Source of the DNA: Paenibacillus sp. PCH8
Lineage (GTDB): Bacteria; Bacillota; Bacilli; Paenibacillales; Paenibacillaceae
NCBI RefSeq assembly: GCF_002968835.1
Contig: NZ_PKQK01000002.1
Span: 62,001-126,000 of the forward strand
Direction of reading: 5' to 3'
Length of the DNA: 64,000 nt
The position numbers were made by a program, and so were the translations under genes. Positions 28,783-37,600 of the stretch are shown piece after piece. The notes below the pieces were generated by a model, which was not told where the DNA came from, did no database searches, and was given only the letters and a program-made list of their open reading frames with translations. Numbering within the stretch: the first letter of the stretch is position 1; each line of letters opens with the position of its first letter.

Positions 28783-29558
28783 TTCGGGCTGCCCCCTCCA
28801 AGAACAGCCTGCATATCCAGAATGTCTTTAAAGAACGATTCTCTCGTTTTCTCTCCCCGATACAATTCAGCAAAAACCTTGCCATCCTTGAGAAAAACGA
28901 CCCGGCTACAATAGCTGGAAGCCAGCGGGTCATGAGTAACCATGACAATGGTAACTTGCCGTGAATGGTTGATCTCATGTAAATTCTCTAATAAATTGGA
29001 GGCCGACTTCGAATCCAGAGCACCGGTCGGTTCATCTGCAAAAACAAGCGAGGGCGAATGAATTAACGCTCGTGCCGCAGAGGTACGCTGCTTTTGTCCG
29101 CCTGAAATTTCAGAAGGATACTTATCCGCTAATTCCGTAATACCTAAAATCGCTGCAATTTCATTAAACTCATGTTCCGCTTCCATTTTGCTCATTTTGG
29201 TTAAAGACACCGGCAGTAATATATTTTCTTTGACTGTTAACGTATCAAGCAAATTATAATCCTGAAAGATAAAACCTAGATGTTGACGACGAATATCTGA
29301 AAGCTGTCTATCCTTCATTTTGGAGATCTCGTACTCTTGTATGAAAATTTCGCCATCCGTGGGACGGTCAATCGTCGCTAACGTATTCAAAAGGGTGGTC
29401 TTTCCTGAACCGGAAGGTCCCATAATGCCAACAAACTCTCCTTCTGTCACGTGAAGGTTGATGCCTTGTAACACCTGTTGGGCATTTTCTTTTGAACCAT
29501 ATGATTTACGTAGCCCCTCAGCAAGTAAAACGGTCTTAGGTGTGATTTGATCTTTCAT
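28779..29558 (-). CDS. BceA/YxdL-type ABC transporter ATP-binding protein
   Basis: The ATG at 29558 is preceded by GGAG at eight bases. 259 residues with Walker [11 protein letters not shown]-loop [15 protein letters not shown], signature SGGQKQR, Walker [13 protein letters not shown], and H-loop VTHDP. This is the MacB/BceA subgroup, and the protein pairs with the adjacent permease. The 150-bp gap to the kinase gene contains a terminator for the kinase transcript and an inverted repeat that may bind the response regulator. The transporter is therefore probably a separate, inducible transcript. Confidence 0.95.
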   Translation of the reverse strand: MKDQITPKTVLLAEGLRKSYGSKENAQQVLQGINLHVTEGEFVGIMGPSGSGKTTLLNTLATIDRPTDGEIFIQEYEISKMKDRQLSDIRRQHLGFIFQDYNLLDTLTVKENILLPVSLTKMSKMEAEHEFNEIAAILGITELADKYPSEISGGQKQRTSAARALIHSPSLVFADEPTGALDSKSASNLLENLHEINHSRQVTIVMVTHDPLASSYCSRVVFLKDGKVFAELYRGEKTRESFFKDILDMQAVLGGGSPK

Positions 29559-29648
29559 CCCATACACTCCAATCAAGTTGTTCTATACACAGTGTAATTC
29601 TTTTGTGCCTCTTAGTCGTAAGCTTTAGGTGATAAAATGGGGCCCAAT

Positions 29649-29664
29649 GTGATATTTTTGTCAC
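29649..29664. promoter_or_regulatory. Inverted repeat in the transporter promoter, possible RR site
   Basis: GTGATATTTTTGTCAC has GTGA/TCAC arms, about 90 bp upstream of the ATPase start. This is where the BceR-type regulator is expected to act. Not tested against a known consensus. Confidence 0.35.
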
Positions 29665-29676
29665 CTTGCCAAAATA

Positions 29677-29711
29677 AAAAGCAGTCAGGTTTACATATCC
29701 TAACTGCTTCA
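29677..29711 (-). terminator. Terminator after the histidine kinase
   Basis: AAGCAGT..AGG / CCT..ACTGCTT with a T run on the minus strand, overlapping the kinase stop codon. Confidence 0.65.
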
Positions 29712-30761
29712 TTCATGCCTATTATATAGTGGTGATCGTCTAATCCTTTCAAATGGATTGTCACTAGAGAATATCATCCCAATCGATGTACCTTCGCCAA
29801 CAGCTGTAGCAACCTCAAGTCGAATGTGTAACTTCTTGCTTATTTCTTGTGCAAGATAAAGTCCTATTCCGGTGGCTGCGTGCTGAACCCTTCCATTTTC
29901 TCCAGTAAAGCCTTTATCAAATATACGTGGCAGGTCATGTGATTGAATGCCGGGCCCTTCATCTTTAATCGATACACTGACATATTTATTTTCTTGGAGA
30001 TCCATATGAATGGATACCTTTCCATCTGTTGGACTGTACTTAATCGCATTCGTTAAAAGCTGTCTCATTACAAACCCGCACCACTTTTTATCCGTGTACA
30101 CGATAGCCCCGGTATTCCCCGTAACCTCAATGGTTATATTTTTTTCCATACACCATGTTGATAACTCACGAACCTCTTCTCTTATCAAATCTTGCACTTT
30201 CTGCTTGTCCGGGAGCAGATCTGACTCTAAGTTAGCTAATCGCGAAATATAAAGCTGCCGGTCGATCAATAAGTGCATCCTCAACCAGGGCGCATTTAAC
30301 CTTTGTACTAACTCATTAGAATGGTGGCCATCAATGATGATCTTCATCGCTGTAAGGGGCGTTTTCACTTCGTGAACCCATGAGGAAAGGTCATCATGTT
30401 CCAAGCGTTGGGTTAATTGATCCTCACGACGCTTGTTTTGATCATGCTCATGGATGTTTTGCAAAAGGGTATACAACACCTCGTCAGGGAAACGACTTTG
30501 GGATTCGGGAATATTTACAAACCAAACATCTCCCATATCGTTAGATAGGGTAACCAAAGACTTATAATAGGCTGTTTCCTTCTTATATCGCCATATCAAA
30601 AAAACAATACAGATCGTTAGAAACAACGTATTTAAATAGATAAGTGAATGAGGCTCCACCTCTATACCGGCGTCAAATTGTATCAACGCATTGGTGAGCA
30701 GCAGCAGTAACCCGATTAAGCCGATCCAACTTTTTTTATAAACCAGATAAGCGATGAACAA
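29709..30761 (-). CDS. BceS/YxdK-type intramembrane-sensing histidine kinase
   Basis: 350 residues. Two membrane helices near the N-terminus (about 10-27 and 40-58) are joined by a very short loop, so the kinase cannot bind peptide itself and relies on the transporter. The H-box is SSWVHEVKTPLTAMK (His about residue 130). The ATPase motifs are MRQLLTNAIKYSP (N), IKDEGPGIQ (G1), FDKGFTG (F) and ATGIGLYLAQ (G2). The start codon is TTG behind AGGAGG. The adjacent regulator gene, when read through its frameshift, ends about 11 bases before this start, so they are one transcript. Confidence 0.92.
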   Translation of the reverse strand: MFIAYLVYKKSWIGLIGLLLLLTNALIQFDAGIEVEPHSLIYLNTLFLTICIVFLIWRYKKETAYYKSLVTLSNDMGDVWFVNIPESQSRFPDEVLYTLLQNIHEHDQNKRREDQLTQRLEHDDLSSWVHEVKTPLTAMKIIIDGHHSNELVQRLNAPWLRMHLLIDRQLYISRLANLESDLLPDKQKVQDLIREEVRELSTWCMEKNITIEVTGNTGAIVYTDKKWCGFVMRQLLTNAIKYSPTDGKVSIHMDLQENKYVSVSIKDEGPGIQSHDLPRIFDKGFTGENGRVQHAATGIGLYLAQEISKKLHIRLEVATAVGEGTSIGMIFSSDNPFERIRRSPLYNRHE

Positions 30762-30806
30762 TGTGAAACCTCCTAAAGCGTAATGGCCATATACCCCAGA
30801 CCTTTT

Positions 30807-31454
30807 TTAGTCACAATCCCCTCTGCTAAATGGAGAGAAGCGAGCTGTTGCCGTAATCTTGTGATGTTGGCAGAGCGTATTGTCATTCACATATTGATCA
30901 TCATCCCAGAGCATTTTCATCAGTTCATGACGTGAGATGACCTTATTATTGGACCTTACTAAAATCGAAAGAATAAAAAATTCATTTCTTGTCAGGCCAA
31001 TGGTTTTCCCATCCTTATGGATTTCGCCACTTTTTATATCAATAATCGCTTGATTCCACTCCATTACATCGGAGGATGCTTCTTCATACGTATACACTCG
31101 ACGAAGAATAGCCTGTACCTTGGCAATCAGTACATCCATATGAAAAGGTTTAGGAACGTAATCGTCCGCCCCTAAGTTCATAGCCATCACCATATCCGTC
31201 GGATGATCTCTTGATGAAAGAAAGATGATCGGAACTTTGGACACGGCACGTATTTCTCTACACCAATGAAAGCCGTCAAACTTGGGGAGCTGTATATCAA
31301 TAATCACTAGATGTGGGCGATGTTCCGCAAAAGCATCCATCACATGAGAGAAATCCGTTGGGCTACTTACCTCATATGACCACTGATTTAATCCTTCTCT
31401 AAGTGCTTCCAAAAGAAGAGGATCATCCTCAATAATAAAGATATTCATATTCAT
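30807..31454 (-). CDS. OmpR-type response regulator with C-terminal frameshift
   Basis: The ATG at 31454 follows AAGGAG. The receiver domain is intact (EDD acidic pocket near residue 10, phospho-Asp in LVIIDIQLPK, Lys in DDYVPKPF). The winged helix starts normally (IGLTRNEFFILSILVRS, ISRHELMKMLW). After NDNTL the frame changes and the protein ends with unrelated residues CQHHKITATARF. A different frame continues with the expected end (ANITRLRQQLASLHLAEGI, then VTKKGLGYMAI, stop at 30773). Two bases lost in a CT repeat near 30890 would explain it. As written, the last third of the DNA-binding wing is missing. Real loss or sequencing error cannot be told apart here. Confidence 0.8.
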   Translation of the reverse strand: MNMNIFIIEDDPLLLEALREGLNQWSYEVSSPTDFSHVMDAFAEHRPHLVIIDIQLPKFDGFHWCREIRAVSKVPIIFLSSRDHPTDMVMAMNLGADDYVPKPFHMDVLIAKVQAILRRVYTYEEASSDVMEWNQAIIDIKSGEIHKDGKTIGLTRNEFFILSILVRSNNKVISRHELMKMLWDDDQYVNDNTLCQHHKITATARFSPFSRGDCD

Positions 31455-31602
31455 TTGTAACACTCCTTATCTATATCTATTTATTTTAGATTAAAAACGA
31501 TCAAAAAAACACCAGGGAATCCCAGAGCTTCAAAGTTTGTGTTTACATCCTCTCCGCCCGTGCGGACTGAACGCCGGGATTCCCCATATGCGCTCATAAA
31601 CA

Positions 31603-31634
31603 AAAAAGCCAACCCTTTCGGATCGGCTTTATCA
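31603..31634 (-). terminator. Terminator of the giant double-GH43 gene
   Basis: The minus strand has AAGCCGATCC-GAAA-GGGTTGGCTT with six T after it, 23-54 bp past the stop codon. Confidence 0.75.
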
Positions 31635-31636
31635 TT

Positions 31637-31650
31637 CGTTATGGAGCCTA
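31637..31650 (-). repeat. Short tRNA-Ala end-like match
   Basis: CGTTATGGAGCCTA is identical to the 14 bases around the start of the 18361 fragment, and its last 13 equal the tRNA-Ala 3' boundary at 52915-52927. It lies between the giant gene's stop codon and its terminator. It is short, so chance is possible. Confidence 0.35.
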
Positions 31651-31656
31651 TCGTGT

Positions 31657-34600
31657 CTACATCAAACTCAATAAATTATAGATCATCACTGCTGCTTCTG
31701 CACGGCTAGCATTCTTCTTCGGTGCAAACTCATCGTTACCTACACCGTTTATGATGCCTGCTCCCTGTATTGCCTCTACCGCTTGCTTCGCATAGCTTGC
31801 GATGCTTGCTTCATCCTTGAAGGCTGTAGCTTCACCACTTGCTAACGCTAGTTGCTTCATTTGGATCGCCTTGTATACCATAACGGCCATATCTTCTCGC
31901 GTAATGTTCTCATGAACTCCGAATCTTCCATTTGATTTCCCGTTCACAATCCCTAGCTTCTGCGCGGTTGCGATATTTCCATGGTACCACTCTCCTTGGT
32001 TCACATCACTAAAGCTTGTCGTTGCGCTCTCATCCGATAGCTCAAACATATTCATCAGCATGGTGATGAATTCTGCTCTTGTTACTTGACCATTCGGATT
32101 AAACTCGCCGTCGCCTACACCCTTCACAATGCCTCTTGCTCCCAATGCTGAGATCGCATTCTTCGCCCAGTCTTGGGTCACATCCTTAAAGCTCGTTGCA
32201 ACATACGCTACCGTATACTTGCTTGGATACGTTGGCTTGAACTCTACTTTTCCTGTCGCTGCATTGTATTTACCATTCGTCACCACTCTTAGCTCTCCGT
32301 TATCCTTCACATAGTACACCACAACGTTATTTGGATTTTCGGCAGCCTTTAGTGTATATGGCATGGCAATCACGAGATCATCTCTGCCATCAAACTCCGT
32401 AAGATTCTTACCATCAATCGTTAGCTTGATATCGTATACGACCTCACCGGTTAGTCCAGCTTGTGCACTAGCTGGCAGTTGATTAGCTGCTATTTTCTTA
32501 ATCGACAATCCTAAGGTTTTCCCTGCGCTTGTTCCTGTTCCAAGTAGTTCGGTTGCCACGGTTAGGACTGCAGAGCCTGTGTTGATCTCGATGCGATCTA
32601 CCGTAAAAGTTCCACTTGTTAAGCGCGTATCTACTGCTAGCTCAATCGTTAGCTCGTTCAAGCTTTCATCAGCTTCAACTCTCATGTGTAGCTTACCGCC
32701 TGTCGTTTGATCAAGCGCACGCTTCACCGTAGCCGCACTTAACTTCACTTTAGCAGTACCGCTCTCATTTACGACTGGCTTAATGTTTATTTGACCGTTG
32801 TCCATGACCACTGGATCACTTCCACCTGGAGCTGGTGGTGCTGTAGGTGCAGGGATATTACCTCCACCACTTTCACCACCACTGCTTGGTGCTTGTGGTG
32901 TTCCTGACACCACAACCCCTGCGGATTCATTCCCTGCTGCGTTTACCGTAGTAATACGGAATTCATAACGCGTACCATTCGCAAGTCCTGTGACTTCATA
33001 ACTGCTAGCCGCATGATTCACCGTTACGGTCTTAAACTCTGTACTTCCTAGACCTGTAATCTTAATAGCGACTAGATCGCTGTCTGTAGGATTACTCCAT
33101 TTCAAAGTCAGCTTTTGATTACCTGCTGTTACACTTGTTCTTGTCACTTCTCCTGGTGCAGTCGGTTCAACCAATGGTGTTACCGTTACCATAGCGCTGG
33201 ATAATAAACCACCATCTACTGTAGTTACTGTAATGCTTGCTGTTCCTCGTGCCACTGCTGTTACTTGACCTGTCGCACTTACAGTAGCTACAGCTGGGTT
33301 GCTAGAGCTCCATGTTACTGCTTTTTTCGTTGCATTAGCTGGTAATACGGTAGCTGTCAATTGCCCTGATTGGCCTTCTACGATGGACAACGTCGTTTTG
33401 TCCAAGCTAATTCCGCTAACAGGTACGTTCTTCCCACTGAGTGCATCATACTCACTTTGTGTAATGGGAATTACTGTTCCGTGACGCGGACTAGCGGGTA
33501 AGTTGTAGTGAGAAGATAATGTCCAGACACCTGAAGCAAGATTGGTTGTCTCGAATGGAACATAACCTCTTCCACCAAACTCATCTACGAATAAATACCA
33601 TTTTTCATCTGTATTTGATTTGAAGATCGTTGGACCCTCAACCCATTTAATGTTACCCACACCTTGATTAATCATCTTGAAGGCTGGATCTAAGATCGAG
33701 TCACCAACTTCTTGGAAGATCATCTTGCCAAATGGAGCAGAAGCTCCGTTGTCTTGCTCATCCTTCGTAAAACGATACACTTTTCCATCATGCTCAATCA
33801 TCGTTGTGTCAATAATGGAATATCCATAATCCAAATATACTTGCGGTTCAGTAAACGTATAGAAATCTCTTGTCTTGCTATACATCATTTTTTGATATGC
33901 ACTGCCTGTATGGGATGCATCGTCAAACATTCTTGAAGCCCAGAATACGATATATTCACCTGTTGTCTTATCGTACATAATTTCTGGTGCCCATGTATTA
34001 CCCGCTTCTTCCGGTGCAACCTCTACCATGCGTTGATCTGTCCAGTTGACTAGATCATTCGATTCCCACACCATAATAGAACGACTGCCCCATGTTTGTG
34101 CTCTGCCCCAGTTTCCATTGCCGTTAATTTTCAAATCGGTAGCAATCATGTAGAACTTATCACCTTCAGGCGAACGAATAATGAATGGATCACGTACCCC
34201 CTTCTCCCCTAAGGCAGAGGTCAATACAGGTTTACCATTATTCAATTCACTCCAGTTCAACGGATCATTACCGTTACTTAGTGCAAAGTGAACTTGCTCC
34301 CCTGTTGAAGTACCTTCTCCAGTGAAATATGTGAAGAAGTATCCCGCATAATTTTCATCAGCAGGCCGTTCCTTCACCTTCGCAATGAATTCCTTTGTAG
34401 TGGATGCTGAATTTAATGTAATCGTAGCTGTAAGCTTCACGTCTACATTTCCACTACCGTGCGCCGGACGTTGTACTTCACCAGTCACTGAAACGACGTT
34501 TGGTTGAGCAGAAGCCCAAGTAATCGTTGTTCCATACAGTCCAGATGCTCGTAATGATATATGACCTCTTACGTCATTAATGTTATGAACGACTAGCGCT

Positions 34601-37600
34601 GCTTTAGCTTCATCTACAGAAGTGGCATCATTAGGCAATGCCTTAACCGTCAACGTAAAGGTTTTGTGAGCTGTCTCTGTACCATCTGTAAATACCGCTG
34701 TTAACGTTACAACTTGATCACCCGTTACGTTAGTTGGTCTGGTTACAGCACCTGTAGTTGAAATCACATTGCCCTTATCTGAAGTCCAGCTTATTGTTGT
34801 GCCATAAGCACCTGATGTTGGCAATGTTACATTGCTTATAATCGCATCTTTGGATGTATTAGAAGCAAGAAGATCATGAATCGTTAATTTCTCTGTCGCA
34901 GCCGATACCAGCACGCCCTCCATTAGAGCAATCTTCTGATCTGCACGAGCCTTAAGTGATGTAATATCTGCCGCCGTCATCGCACCATCATAGATTTGGA
35001 AGTCTGCAATCATACCGCCGAAGTATGGATCAGCTGTATAGAATGACTTACCGATGTATCCACTGCTGCCTGAAGTATTTTTTATTTGTTCTAGCGTCAT
35101 TCCATTTGTTGAGCCTGATGCAACAGCAACACCATCAATATAAATCGTTAGTGTACCATCCGTGCCTGAAACAACAGTCGTAACTACTTTCCATTCATTA
35201 TTCTTTAAGCCCGTGGTAGAAGTTGAAGACTCATTATTCCAAGCATTCGTCGCGATACCTAGGCGAGCTAGACCGTTAGCGTTATAACGTGGTGTGAAAT
35301 ACGTATAGTGCGTATTATTGTTTGGTCTTCCTAATGCATATAACCACTCCGCAGCGTTTTTACCGCTCCAGTTCACAATGGATGAAACGGTCATATCCGT
35401 TAATCCATCGAGAACTCCTTGTGGTAGCTCTACATAAGAGTTAGTTGTGCCCCCAGTAAAGCTCAGCACACCAGCATCTTCTGTACGAATCCATTCTGCC
35501 TTAGACGGATTCATCCATTTACCGTTGAAGTTACCTGTTTGGTCAATAACCGTCGAATTCGCACGATCGCTATCATTCATATCGTAGTGGAGAATGAGCT
35601 CTGCCCCAGATGGCTGCTCTACTGGAGGAGTAACATCTTCATTAGCTAAAGTTGCGATCTCTTCAACGGATAATGCACGATTATAAATACGGAAATCATC
35701 CAATTTACCATCAAATAGACGATCAGAGCTATTTCTCGATTTACCAATATAATTCATCGTTGTTTCCAGTAACATTCTCGGCTCCACGTTAAATGTCGAG
35801 CTACGTTTAACCTCTTGACCATTCACATACAATACTGCATCAAATTCATCCATTGTAATGGCAACATGCTGCCAAGTCTTCGTTGGTAATAGCCCAGCAT
35901 TTCTCACTGCATATTTATAATCTGATCCTAGTCTCGTGCTGTCATTGCTAAATTTCTCTGTAAAAGGTGTTACGACAGCGAACTCTAAACTACCTGTATC
36001 CCCTTGTGTACTCAAGTACATGGTGTTGCGGTTAACCTGTCTGCCTGTTTCAGAAGCATAATCAAATATTCTTTGATTTGCTTGATTTTTGTCCATTTGA
36101 ACCCATGTAGAGAACGTAGCCTTCTCCAGATTCAAGGATTGAATCAAGTTTTCTGGCAGTTTCACATATCCTGTTGACCCATTAAGCTCTAGCGAGCCAC
36201 CCGTTTTACCGATACGATCCTCTTCATTAACCGTTGCTCCACCTACGAGTGTTGCGTGATGGCCATTACCAGAAATGTCGTTCAACGTTGTACCATTCAC
36301 TGTATCTGCATCAAATGAGTAATGTACAACCGGGTCTGTTGATGGTGCTGGACCTTTCATTGCATACTTCTCTTGCAAAGCATTATACTCTGCACGTGAG
36401 ATTGGAATCACTGTTCCGTGTCGTGGTCCTGGCGGAAGTGCATATTGATCACTACTTAATACATTGTTCATATATTGCGTGCTACGATCCAGATCTGTTG
36501 TATATCGTACATGATATGGCCATGAATCCAGGAACAGATACCATTTGTCTTTATGAATATCTTTAAAAATCGTTTGCCCTTCATTATTTCCATTTTTTCC
36601 GATCAAGCCAAGTTTATTATCACGTGTACCAGGAACAGCATCATATTGAAGGCCATTTGCTGCAATATCGTCCTTGTCATAATAGAAAGTTGGTGCTTTC
36701 TCCACATACACTTTCGTATTCACTTCTGATTTGGTGAATCGGTACAACATCTGATTATGCTCAATAAACGTTGTATCAATGGTCGGAAGTGACTCATCAA
36801 TCATGACTTTTGGCTCAGAGAAGTTGTAGAAGTCTCTTGTTGTTGCGTAGTACATCACATTGTATTGACCTGCCGGTCTTCCGTTATAATCACCATATGT
36901 CTCTGTGTTTTTCATCGATGATGCCCAAAATACGATATACTCTCCAGTTACCGGATCATAGATCGCTTCTGGTGCCCACGTATTTCCTCCCGTCTTAGGA
37001 GCAACCTCAATCATACGCTGCTCACTCCAGTTAACGAGATCCTCCGACTCCCAAATCATCATGTAATGACTACCCGTAATCTGAGCTTGGTCGAAATTTG
37101 TACTTTCGCCCATTTTCAAATCGGTTGCCAGCATATAGAATTTATCACCTTCTGCTGACCGAATAATGAATGGATCACGAAGCCCTTTTTCACTCATATC
37201 CGATTGAAGAATTGACTTCCCATTATTCAGCGCTTTCCAGAACAATGGATCTTCAGCCGTGGCGAAGGAGATCTCTTCACCACCCTCATACTCACCTGTG
37301 AAGTAAGCAAAGAAGTATGCATCAAGCTGTGGTGGTGCAGCTGCTTGTTTAATTGTGACGTTAAACGTCAGCTCTTTAGAAGCTGTACCATTCGTAATTG
37401 TAGCTATTAACGTAACGGGTATATCCGTAGCTTGACGGCTTACCCAGCCTAACTGTGTAGCGTTTCCAGCTGCTTCAGCCGTTCCTTTAACAACTGCCGG
37501 TCTGCTAGATGTCCATGTAATGGTGGAGCCTTGTTCACCTGTAGTGACAAGACGTAAGTTGCCTTTAACATTGTTCGCATTGTGGATCTCTAACTGTTCA

